The notes under the pieces were generated by a model. The model was not told where the DNA came from. It worked only from the letters and a program-made list of their open reading frames with translations, and did no database searches. From the NCBI GenBank assembly GCA_947462105.1, contig CANHNJ010000012.1:1-64000 (forward strand): a stretch of 64,000 nucleotides of DNA, in the 5' to 3' direction. The translations under genes and the position numbers were made by a program. This DNA is from Alphaproteobacteria bacterium (GTDB lineage Bacteria; Pseudomonadota; Alphaproteobacteria; Micropepsales; Micropepsaceae). Shown in pieces: positions 27,033 to 35,105 of the stretch; the stretch's first letter is position 1, and each line of letters opens with the position of its first letter.

Positions 27033-28736
27033 TTACTCGCCGACCACGACCCCGTCCCGCCGGGGGTCGGCCCCGCCCAGATAGCCGCCCGGGACCTTCT
27101 GGACGACGTGCAGGCCGCTGCCTTCGACCGTGGCCCTGCGGACGGTATGGCCCATGGCGGTCAGCTGGGGGGTGATCTGCTCGGCCCAGGGAGAGGTCTC
27201 CAACAAGGTGCCGGCATTGGTGTTGAGATGCCGGGGCAGGCTGATCGCGTCCTGGGGCGTCATCCCACCGTCCAGGATCGCCACCAGCGACTGGGCGACA
27301 TAGGAAATGATCGCCGGCCCGCCGGGCGAGCCGATTCCCAGCACGAAGTTGCCCTGCCTGTCGAAGACGATGGTGGGCGACATGGCCGACAGCGGCCGCT
27401 TGCCCGGCGCCGGCGCGTTGGCAACGGGCGCGCCATTGCGCACCGGCTCGAACGAGAAATCGGTCAGCGTGTTGTTGAGGACGAAGCCGCCCGCCATGAT
27501 CTTGGCGCCAAAGGCGCTCTCCACCGATGTGGTCATGGCGATCACCTGGCCGCTCTCGTCCACGATGGTCATGTGGCTGGTGCCGTGATTGGCGCCGGAA
27601 ATTTGTGGCGCATACTGTGTGTGCTGTTCCGGCGGATTGCCCGCCTGGGCTGTGCCCATGTCCTTCGCCGGATCGATCAGCGCGGCCCTACTGGCGATGT
27701 AACCCTTGTCCAACAGGCCTTTGAGCGGCACCGCCACCGCAGACGTGTCGCCCAGATATTTGGCGCGGTCGGCATAGGCCAGGCGGCTGGCCTGGGTGAA
27801 GCGCTGTGTTTCGCTCAGGGAATTGGGCTTCAGATCGCTGGCGGGGAAGCGTTCCAGCATGCCCAGGATCTGCACGATGGCGACGCCGCCGGAAGATGGC
27901 GGCCCCATCGAGCAGACGACATAGATGCGATACGCGCCGCAGACCGGCTCCAGCTCGCGGGGTTGGAAACTGGCCAGGTCGGCCAGCGTCATGCCCGCCG
28001 GATTGCGCGGCGCCTGCTGGATGGCAGTAACGATCGCTTCCGCGATGGCGCCGGTATAGAAGGCGCGCGCGCCACCCGCTGCGATAGCGCGCAGGCTCTT
28101 CGCCAGTTCGGGATTCTTGAAGATCTCACCCGCCTTGTAGGGCGAACCGTCGGCATGAAAGAAGGTGCGGGCGATGTCCGGCATGCTGCGCTGCGCGCCC
28201 GCGATGCTGCGCGCCAGCTTCGGCCCCACCGGGAAGCCATTCTCGGACAGCCGGATGGCGGGCTGGAACAGCCGGGCCCAGGGCAGCCGGCCATATTTTT
28301 TGTGCGCCATTTCCAGCATGCCGACCACGCCGGGGATGCCCACTGACAGGCCGCCTGGAATGACATCGCCCCGGCCGCGCGCCGTGCCCTTGGCGTCCAG
28401 GAACATCTCCGGCGTCGCCGAGGCGGGCGCGACTTCGCGGCCATCGAAGCTGGTGGTCTTCTTTTCCTTCGGGTCGAAGACCAGCATGAAGGCGCCGCCG
28501 CCGATGCCCGACGATTCCGGCTCGACCAGATTCAGCACCAGTTGGGCGGCAATGGCGGCGTCCACCGCCGAGCCGTGCGCCTTCAGCATCTCCAGTGCGG
28601 CGGCGGCGGCCAGTGGATTGGCGGCAGCGACCATCGCATGGGCGGCGAAGTTGCGCGGGCCTTGCGCCGTTGCCGGAACAAGCGTGCAGGCGAGCAGCAG
28701 AAAAACGCGCGCGTGTTTCAGGGGCCGTGCCGTCAT
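27033..28736 (-). CDS. ggt: Gamma-glutamyltranspeptidase
   Basis: 567 residues with an N-terminal signal peptide (residues 8-25). It is an Ntn hydrolase made as a proenzyme. The new N-terminal nucleophile after self-cleavage is T386 in NHGTSHMTIVD, and the substrate-binding Arg is R100 in FDGREVAP. SSGIGGGAFML near 75-85 and GPPSSGG near 278 are family motifs. It cleaves glutathione and gamma-glutamyl peptides in the periplasm. It lies upstream of rpmH on the same strand but is separated by 138 bp and the rpmH promoter. It is preceded by a terminator, so it is probably monocistronic. Confidence 0.95.
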   Translation of the reverse strand: MTARPLKHARVFLLLACTLVPATAQGPRNFAAHAMVAAANPLAAAAALEMLKAHGSAVDAAIAAQLVLNLVEPESSGIGGGAFMLVFDPKEKKTTSFDGREVAPASATPEMFLDAKGTARGRGDVIPGGLSVGIPGVVGMLEMAHKKYGRLPWARLFQPAIRLSENGFPVGPKLARSIAGAQRSMPDIARTFFHADGSPYKAGEIFKNPELAKSLRAIAAGGARAFYTGAIAEAIVTAIQQAPRNPAGMTLADLASFQPRELEPVCGAYRIYVVCSMGPPSSGGVAIVQILGMLERFPASDLKPNSLSETQRFTQASRLAYADRAKYLGDTSAVAVPLKGLLDKGYIASRAALIDPAKDMGTAQAGNPPEQHTQYAPQISGANHGTSHMTIVDESGQVIAMTTSVESAFGAKIMAGGFVLNNTLTDFSFEPVRNGAPVANAPAPGKRPLSAMSPTIVFDRQGNFVLGIGSPGGPAIISYVAQSLVAILDGGMTPQDAISLPRHLNTNAGTLLETSPWAEQITPQLTAMGHTVRRATVEGSGLHVVQKVPGGYLGGADPRRDGVVVGE

Positions 28737-28764
28737 AGCCGCATGTTACGAGCCGCGCAGGCAA

Positions 28765-28790
28765 TAAAAAAGCCCCGCCGAAGCGGGGCT
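28765..28790 (-). terminator. Intrinsic terminator after the coiled-coil lipoprotein gene
   Basis: The 8-bp stem AGCCCCGC (28771-28778) with GCGGGGCT (28783-28790) has a 4-nt loop and is followed on the minus strand by a T-run (TTTTTTATT). It lies 22 nt after the lipoprotein stop. Confidence 0.85.
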
Positions 28791-28812
28791 TTTCAGATCG
28801 ATGATGGCGCTG

Positions 28813-29982
28813 TTAGCGCACGAAGACGCGGACTTCGTTGCCGCCGGCGCCCGGATCGGTGGTGGAGGCCACGCCCAAACGGGTGGCGGGCACGCCCATG
28901 TCGGTCATGGAGCGCATCACGTCCTGGGCATGGCGGCGGGCGGTGGTCTGGGCGATCTGCACCGAGGCGGCGTTGCCCTTGCTCGGCGAGACGGCGACGA
29001 CTTCGAAGCCGGCGCTGGGGCGGCTCTGCAGCGCCTGGTTCAGCGCGGCGTAGAGGATCTGCTGGTAATCGACGTCGGGACGGTCGAACTTGATCACCAC
29101 CAGCGGCGATCCGGCCGAAGCCAGTTGCTGGCTGCTCGTGATGCCGGCGCCGATCGGGGTGGTCAGCGCGCCGTAAAGCTCACCGCTCTTGATGGCGTTG
29201 CCCAGCACCGTGAGGTTGGAACGCTCATTGGCGGCATAGGCCGTCGAACGCTGGACGTTGTCCGAGATTTCCTTCAGCAGGCGGTCGATCAGCACGGTGG
29301 TCTGGCTGGTCTCGTCCTCGAGCAGGGCAAGCTGGCGATGATCCTCGTCCACCGCGCCCGAAACGTTGCGGGTGGCGGCGATCTGGTTGAGCGCGAAATG
29401 CGCGCCCGAGGAATCGTTGGTGACCTCGGTGCCCAGCGCGTTAAGGGCATTGATGTTGCCCGACAGCGAGTCCAGCGAGGTCTGGGCGGTGTTCCACTCG
29501 GCCACCAGCTCGGGATTGCCACGGGTGGTGCCGATCTGCAGGCGCGCCGTGATGCGGGCCTTGGAACCCTGGTAGGACTGGGCCGCACCAGCGCCCTGAT
29601 TGCGCAGGTCGGACAGGCGGCCGGCGCTGGACGCGATCTTCTGCTGCAGGCCCTGAATCTGGGCCCGGATGGACTGGATGGTGCGGTTTACCTGGGTGCC
29701 GGTGTCGGCCCCGGCACTGATCTGGATCGGGGTGATGGTGGCGACCAGGGCGCTGCCGCTGGCGGGAGCTGCCGAAACGGGCATCGGCACGTTGACATTG
29801 CCGTAGCCGCCGGTGGTCGGCGGCGCGACGGCAGCAGGTGCCACGTCCATCGCGGCCAGGTCGGCTTCATCGCCGAACAGTGCCGTGTCCAGGTCCGCAC
29901 AGCCCGTCAGGCTGGCGCCCGCGAGCGCAAACGCCAGAAAAAGCCCCGGACGGAGCCTTAGCTTAGCTGGAAATCCCCTCAT
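28813..29982 (-). CDS. Lipoprotein with coiled coil and OmpA-like C-terminus
   Basis: 389 residues. The signal peptide ends in lipobox SLTGC (Cys at about 28). A Pro/Ala-rich linker follows, and a long coiled coil covers about 95-270 (for example IRAQIQGLQQKIASSAGRLS). The C-terminal 90 residues have the beta-alpha-beta layout of OmpA-type peptidoglycan binding domains: VVIKFDRPDVDYQQ, then RRHAQDVMRSMTDMGVPATRLGVAS. The match is distant and the usual Asp-Arg pair is only partly recognisable. Good Shine-Dalgarno GGAGAG at the ATG 29982. It may tether the outer membrane to murein. That role is inference. Confidence 0.65.
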   Translation of the reverse strand: MRGFPAKLRLRPGLFLAFALAGASLTGCADLDTALFGDEADLAAMDVAPAAVAPPTTGGYGNVNVPMPVSAAPASGSALVATITPIQISAGADTGTQVNRTIQSIRAQIQGLQQKIASSAGRLSDLRNQGAGAAQSYQGSKARITARLQIGTTRGNPELVAEWNTAQTSLDSLSGNINALNALGTEVTNDSSGAHFALNQIAATRNVSGAVDEDHRQLALLEDETSQTTVLIDRLLKEISDNVQRSTAYAANERSNLTVLGNAIKSGELYGALTTPIGAGITSSQQLASAGSPLVVIKFDRPDVDYQQILYAALNQALQSRPSAGFEVVAVSPSKGNAASVQIAQTTARRHAQDVMRSMTDMGVPATRLGVASTTDPGAGGNEVRVFVR

Positions 29983-30312
29983 TACTGCTCTCCGCTGCCC
30001 CGGCGCTTGCCCCATGCCCCGTACCTTTGACGGTATCGCGGCCATAAGCGCCCAAACCCATCCGGACTTCGCGCCAAGGAGGCGCGCAGTCATCGGCTTT
30101 TAAGTCTTAACGAGGGCAGGGGGGCGGGACAAGGGACCACAATGCCGCTTCCCCAGAGATTCACCGCCAAATTCTCATGAAATGGCCGGGACTTGCCGTT
30201 CGGCTGCCGCCGATGGCCGCTTTTGCCCCCACCGGAGCGCGGAGCGGCATATTCAGGCATTCCTTTGACTTGCGTTTGGTGAGCCGCCCCCATAGGTTCG
30301 CGCGCTCAAAAC

Positions 30313-30389
30313 GCACCCGTAGCTCAGCTGGATAGAGCACCAGACTACGAATCTGGGGGTCAGAGGTTCGAATCCTTTCGGGTGCGCCA
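30313..30389 (+). tRNA. tRNA-Arg (anticodon ACG)
   Basis: 77 nt with encoded CCA. Acceptor arms are GCACCCG and CGGGTGC, the D arm has AGCTCAGCTGGATAGAGC, and the anticodon stem CCAGA/TCTGG has loop CTACGAA, so the anticodon is ACG at 30347-30349. T arm GGTTCGAATCC. It reads CGU, CGC and CGA after A34 is converted to inosine. Confidence 0.98.
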
Positions 30390-30833
30390 TTTATCTCCTG
30401 CCGATTTCGCGTTTGACGGATTTCCGGCCCTTCGCTGCCGCTCCGGGCGTTCGCCGCTGGCAACATCCTATCGGATGCTGCCTCGCCTGACGGCGATCGC
30501 GACTCACCCTTTCGGATGCGCCAGTTTTTCTTGGTGAGCGAAGCGCGTTTAGAGAAACTGAGCGCCACGGAGGGCCGCGATAGCGGCCCGCGTGGGCGTC
30601 AATCATCATCCCTTAAAACCAAGCATGCGTTGCCACTCAAGGTCTGAGAGGCATTACAGGGATTGGGCGCTGCAGCATTTTGCGGCGTCCAAGGGCACAT
30701 CTAACACTTGGACAGATAAAGAGCCGGTCATGACCGGCCGCCGCCCGGTCCAGAGGGCATCGAGAGGAAGCTTGCAGTACGCCGTTCCCGCAGGGAGCCG
30801 GCTGGCTGACGGGCAACAAACCAGGGAGTTCGC
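30390..30833. other. Non-coding stretch between tRNA-Arg and the NHL gene
   Basis: About 440 nt without a convincing gene in any frame. Short ORFs on both strands lack ribosome binding sites or family features. A tRNA-proximal island attachment site was considered, but no integrase or repeated tRNA 3' end was seen. The last bases carry GGGAG 7 nt before the NHL gene ATG. Confidence 0.6.
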
Positions 30834-32147
30834 ATGTCGACATTCCGCCGTACTGCAAAAGTGCTGCTCGCCACCACGGCCGTCGCACTGACCATTCCGT
30901 TCGCCGCCAGCTTCGCCCAGCGCGCCGGTGGCGCCGCGCCGCAGGTGGACATCGTGGCCACCACACCGCAGCCGCCGCCGCCGGATATGCCGGCGCTGAC
31001 ACCGCAGGAAATCCTGAATCGCCAGAGCCGTGGCGCTGCCGCGCGCGGTTCGCAGCCTGCGCCCAACTACAACATTTCGCGCCGGTCGGATTTCGACAAG
31101 CAGCTGCCCAATCCCTACGTCCCCAACCAGACCTGGTACACCATGCCCAAGGGCCGCTTCCTGGGCGGCATCAGCGGCATCATGGTCGACAATGACGGCC
31201 GCTCGATCTGGGTGGCGGAACGTTGCGGCGGCACCGGCAATTGCTGGGCCTCGCCCGATGTCGATCCCATCATCAAGTTCGGTCCCGACGGCAAGGTCGT
31301 GACGACGTTCGGCAAAGGCCTGATCAGCTATCCGCATGGCCTGTGGATCGATGCCGACAATAATGTGTGGGTCACCGATACCGTGTCGAACGTGATGGCG
31401 ACGGCCGGCGGCGCGACGCCGCCCAAGCCTGCCATTGCTGCTGGCGCGCAGGTGCTGAAGTTCAGCCCCACCGGCCGCCTGCTGCTGCGCCTGGGGACCC
31501 CGGGCATCTATGGCAATGACGAAGCGCATCTGAGCCAGCCCTCTGACGTCGTCACCGACCGCCAAGGCAACATCTATGTCGCCGACTCCCACGACTCGCC
31601 GCCCACCAACAGCCGCATCGTCAAGTATGACAGGACCGGCAAGTTCCTGAAGGCATGGGATAGCTGCCATCCCAGCTATGCGCGCCAGATCGACTGCAGC
31701 CATTCGATCGAGATCGACACCCAGGGCCGCATCTTCGTCGCCAACCGTGCCAACAACCAGATCGACATCTTCGACCAGGAAGGCAAGCGCCTGGCGGTGT
31801 GGCCGCATTTCGGCAAGCCGACCGGTCTGTACATCGACAGGAACGACATTCTCTATGTCGCCGACTCGCAGACCAGCCTGGCCAGCGGCTTCGTGAAGGG
31901 CACCCATATCGGCAGCGCCCGCACCGGAATCGTCACCGCCTTCATTCCCGATCCGCTGGGCAACGCCGCCCCCTGGTCGGGCCCGGGCACGCTCAGCCCC
32001 GAAGGCGTCACCGCCGATCGTGATGGCAATATCTATACGGCCTCGGTCCGGCCGCAGGGCATCACGCGCTGGTCCATCACCACCAACACCCGTCCCTGGC
32101 CTGCGCCTGCGGGCCGCGGTGGTCGCGGCGGCGGCGACGGCGAATAG
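30834..32147 (+). CDS. Exported NHL-repeat beta-propeller protein
   Basis: 437 residues. The signal peptide ends near 28 (AASFAQ). From about 105 the protein is a six-bladed propeller built of NHL-type repeats, each with a SYPHGLWIDADNNVWVTDT-like core. Repeats are seen near 115, 170, 240, 290, 325 and 380. The C-terminus is Gly/Arg-rich (AGRGGRGGGDGE). NHL propellers bind ligands or act as lyases and lactonases, and no catalytic set can be assigned here. It is the first gene of an accessory block of exported proteins, with the cupin gene 161 bp downstream. Confidence 0.8.
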   Translation: MSTFRRTAKVLLATTAVALTIPFAASFAQRAGGAAPQVDIVATTPQPPPPDMPALTPQEILNRQSRGAAARGSQPAPNYNISRRSDFDKQLPNPYVPNQTWYTMPKGRFLGGISGIMVDNDGRSIWVAERCGGTGNCWASPDVDPIIKFGPDGKVVTTFGKGLISYPHGLWIDADNNVWVTDTVSNVMATAGGATPPKPAIAAGAQVLKFSPTGRLLLRLGTPGIYGNDEAHLSQPSDVVTDRQGNIYVADSHDSPPTNSRIVKYDRTGKFLKAWDSCHPSYARQIDCSHSIEIDTQGRIFVANRANNQIDIFDQEGKRLAVWPHFGKPTGLYIDRNDILYVADSQTSLASGFVKGTHIGSARTGIVTAFIPDPLGNAAPWSGPGTLSPEGVTADRDGNIYTASVRPQGITRWSITTNTRPWPAPAGRGGRGGGDGE

Positions 32148-32308
32148 GATTTCCTGCTGGCGTGCGCAAAACCGCCGCTGGTTCCGGCGGCAAAAGCTTC
32201 GACGGCGTGTTGCAGCGCACATTCGCTGCATGAGCGCGCGCGTTTGACAGCAACGTGCGCTGGCGATGGAAATCACCCTCATTCAAAGCGCAACGGAGGC
32301 TGGGGCCC

Positions 32309-33412
32309 ATGCAAGCAAAAATCTTCTCGAGAAAATCAAGGATGACCGCGCTCGCGCTTGGCGTGATGGCGCTGGCCGTGCCGCTCACGGACGCCATGTC
32401 ACAGGCGCAGGCACAGGCACAGGCCCCGGCGGCGGAAGCCGGTCGTGGTGCCGGGCGTGGCGGCGGCGGTGGCCGCGGCGCTGGTGGTCCGGCCAAGACC
32501 TGGTGGGTCGAGAAGCTTCCCGCTGGCGGCATGGCCTACAAAGGGCCGATGCGCCCGCTGTGGAAACTGTCGGACCTCAAGGCGATGCATGCCGGCCAGC
32601 ACAACTGGTCGACGCCGATCATCAAGGACCTCTACCAGGACGTGACCTACCAGTCGGCCGCGCCCGGCACCAAGTTCAACCCCCGCATTCATCCCAACAC
32701 GCCGATGTCCATCGTGGTCACGGGCGGCCTGATCAATTTCCAGATCGAAGGCCAGCAGCCCTTCACTGCCAAGCGCGGTTCGATCGTGCTGGTGCCGGCC
32801 CACACGGTCTATTCCTACGAAGTAGCGGGTAACGAAGACGCCCTGTTCGTCGTGACCCACAATCTCGACTACCAGACGCTCTATCCGTCGTCTGAACCGG
32901 CGCCCAGGGCAACCGGAGGCGGCCAGGTCATCCAGGTTTCCTGGAACAACACTCCGCAGGCTTATCCGGCCGGCCAGTTGCCGCACTGGAACCTGTTCGA
33001 CGCCATCGCGGCGTGCCAGCCGATGGGCGTCAAGGTGCGGGTCGATCACATCCAGTTTCAGCCGCTGCTCGGCTGGTTTAACCCGGCCGACAACAAGTGC
33101 GAGGCGGGCGGACGCGGCAACGCCCCCGCTGCGGCGCCGGCGCCAATCGACACCAAGGGCACGACCTTCGGTCACCTGCACAAGGGTCCGGCTGAGTGGT
33201 GGATCGTCCAGGCCGGCCAGATCCAGGGCAATTTCGAGAATCAGGGCACCTTCCTCGCGAACGAAGGCGATGTGCTCTACGCCCAGCCTGACATGTGGCA
33301 CCAGATGTATGCCGTCGGGCCGTCCGGTCCGTCGGTGCGACTTGCGGCCTATGGCGCGCTGGGCCCCAACCTGGGCAACACCGCGAATGCGGGGCGCGGC
33401 GGCGGCGACTAG
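32309..33412 (+). CDS. Exported bicupin protein with Gly/Arg-rich termini
   Basis: 367 residues from the ATG 32309 (GGAGG about 10 nt upstream). The signal peptide ends near residue 34. A Gly/Arg-rich stretch (AGRGAGRGGGGGRGAGG) follows. Two cupin halves follow: the first around IHPNTPMSIVVTGGLINFQI, the second around GHLHKGPAEWWIVQAGQIQG with HLH and downstream DMWHQM as possible metal ligands. The C-terminus repeats the Gly/Arg motif (AGRGGGD). The substrate is unknown. The context with an NHL propeller and a CE15-like esterase suggests a role outside the cytoplasm in breaking down a complex compound. Confidence 0.75.
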   Translation: MQAKIFSRKSRMTALALGVMALAVPLTDAMSQAQAQAQAPAAEAGRGAGRGGGGGRGAGGPAKTWWVEKLPAGGMAYKGPMRPLWKLSDLKAMHAGQHNWSTPIIKDLYQDVTYQSAAPGTKFNPRIHPNTPMSIVVTGGLINFQIEGQQPFTAKRGSIVLVPAHTVYSYEVAGNEDALFVVTHNLDYQTLYPSSEPAPRATGGGQVIQVSWNNTPQAYPAGQLPHWNLFDAIAACQPMGVKVRVDHIQFQPLLGWFNPADNKCEAGGRGNAPAAAPAPIDTKGTTFGHLHKGPAEWWIVQAGQIQGNFENQGTFLANEGDVLYAQPDMWHQMYAVGPSGPSVRLAAYGALGPNLGNTANAGRGGGD

Positions 33413-33434
33413 CCGCTCCGCCACGACACAGACC

Positions 33435-33467
33435 AGGCCCTGCCGGCGATGGCGGGGCCTTTTCTTT
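33435..33467 (+). terminator. Intrinsic terminator after the bicupin gene
   Basis: Stem AGGCCCTGCC (33435-33444) pairs with GGCGGGGCCT (33451-33460) with one G-U-type step and a 6-nt loop, followed by TTTCTTT. It separates the NHL-cupin pair from the esterase gene. Confidence 0.75.
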
Positions 33468-33618
33468 GGCGGCCCTTAATCCTTTGCATCAATCGCCTTA
33501 TGCTCTTGCCACGCTGCGGTGTCGTGTCGTTGCAGGCTGCGCTGTTGCGGGCCTGCGTGGAATCTCCTTTGATGGTGGCAAGCGGTTCACAAGCAACCGC
33601 GCCTGAGGGAGAACCGGC

Positions 33619-35070
33619 ATGAAAACGACCACCCGCCTGGCCTGCGCGCTGATGCTCGCGGCGGCCACGACCGCAGCAACGGCGCAGATGGTCACGCCGC
33701 TCATTCCCAGCGATGCGCTGGCGCGGCCGCGCTCGCCCGAAGCGCAGGCTGTTCTCGATGCTTCGACCAGGGAGCTGATGCGCGAGATGGGCTTGCTGCA
33801 GCTCAATGCGCTGCGCCCGCCCAAGAATGCGGTGAACCCGACGGGCCCGAACTTCACCAACTATGAAGAGCGGCTGGCCAATCCTTATCCGCTGCCTGAC
33901 CTGCTGGCCTTCAAGAACGGCAAGTCGGTGAAAACCCGCGCTGACTGGAATCGCCGCCGCGTCGAGATCAAGCAGATGTTCGACAGCGAAGTGTACGGCA
34001 AGTTTCCTGCGGTCATCCCCAAAGTGACCTGGAGGGTGGACAGCACCGAGAGCCTCACCGTCGAAGGCATCGCGGTGGTGGCCAAGCATGTCACCGGCAC
34101 GGTGGACAATGCCGCCTATCCGGCGATCAGCATCGCGATCAAGGTCGATGTGGTGACGCCGGCTTCGGCCAAGGGTCGCCGCGTGCCGGTGATCATCGGC
34201 GGCGGGGCGCTGCCGCCGCCACCCGCGCCGGGTGCGGCGCCGCTGCCGGGACGCGGCGCGCCCAATCCACGCCTGGCCGGGCCGCCCACGGATTCGTCCG
34301 CGAAGCAGTTGCTGGAAAAGGGTTGGGGCTTCGTCTCGGTCAATGCCAACCAGGTGCAGGCCGACAACGCCGCCGGCCTGACCAGTGGCATCATTGGCCT
34401 GGTCAACAAGGGTGGCCCACGCAAGCTGGATGACTGGGGCGTGCTGCGCGCCTGGGCCTGGGCGCAAAGCCGCGCCATGGATTATCTCGTCACCGACCGC
34501 GATGTCGATGGTGGCAAGGTCGGCGTCTTCGGCCATTCGCGCGGCGGCAAGGCGGCGCTGATCGCGCTGGTGGACGATCCGCGCTTCGCCATCGGGTTCA
34601 TTTCGTCCTCGGGCGCGGGCGGGGCCAATCTCTATCGCCGCAACTATGGCGAGCTGTCGGAGAATCTCTGTGCCCCGAACGAGTTTCACTGGATGGCGGG
34701 CAACTTCCTGAAATACTGCGCCGCCGGTCACACCATCGACGAACTGCCGGTTGATGCGCATGAATTCATCGCCCTGGCCGCGCCGCGTAGCGTCTTCATC
34801 GGCGGCGGCGGCCTGATCATGGAACCGGGCATGATCCCGGGCGATGCCTGGCAGGACGCCAAGGGCATGTTCATGGCGGCTGCGGCGGCCAGCCCAGCCT
34901 GGGAATTCCATGGCAGGAAGGGCCTGCCCACCGCGACCATGCCGCCGATGGAAACGGCGCTGGCATCGGGCAGCGTCGCCTTCCGCCAGCATCCCTATGG
35001 CCATGTCGCGACACCCAACTGGTCGCATTTTATTGCCTTCGCGGCCCAGGAGTTCGCCAAGGGAAAATAA
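33619..35070 (+). CDS. Exported CE15-like carbohydrate esterase
   Basis: 483 residues with a signal peptide (residues 1-22). It is an alpha/beta hydrolase of the glucuronoyl esterase type: nucleophile S307 in FGHSRGGKAAL, acid E345 in the block SGAGGANLYRRNYGE, and a histidine near 457-462 in QHPYGHVATPNW. The RRNYGE-type motif and the later ALAAPRSVFIGGG are characteristic of bacterial CE15. Such enzymes cut ester bonds between lignin and glucuronoxylan, so a plant-polymer role is plausible but not proven. A Pro/Ala-rich insert (about 198-215) precedes the lid. GGGAG lies upstream of the ATG. The M3 peptidase follows after 35 bp. Confidence 0.78.
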   Translation: MKTTTRLACALMLAAATTAATAQMVTPLIPSDALARPRSPEAQAVLDASTRELMREMGLLQLNALRPPKNAVNPTGPNFTNYEERLANPYPLPDLLAFKNGKSVKTRADWNRRRVEIKQMFDSEVYGKFPAVIPKVTWRVDSTESLTVEGIAVVAKHVTGTVDNAAYPAISIAIKVDVVTPASAKGRRVPVIIGGGALPPPPAPGAAPLPGRGAPNPRLAGPPTDSSAKQLLEKGWGFVSVNANQVQADNAAGLTSGIIGLVNKGGPRKLDDWGVLRAWAWAQSRAMDYLVTDRDVDGGKVGVFGHSRGGKAALIALVDDPRFAIGFISSSGAGGANLYRRNYGELSENLCAPNEFHWMAGNFLKYCAAGHTIDELPVDAHEFIALAAPRSVFIGGGGLIMEPGMIPGDAWQDAKGMFMAAAAASPAWEFHGRKGLPTATMPPMETALASGSVAFRQHPYGHVATPNWSHFIAFAAQEFAKGK

Positions 35071-35105
35071 TCGGCTAGCATCGTCCACCTTTCCCGGAGG
35101 GACGA

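Noticed and set aside
30161-30568. Minus-strand ORF encoding a peptide with [20 protein letters not shown]
   Set aside because: It is the antisense of tRNA-Arg. This string is a well-known false protein produced wherever that tRNA is translated backwards.
30313-30833. tRNA-Arg as an integration site for a genomic island
   Set aside because: No integrase, no repeated tRNA 3' end and no mobile genes were found downstream, although the following genes look accessory.
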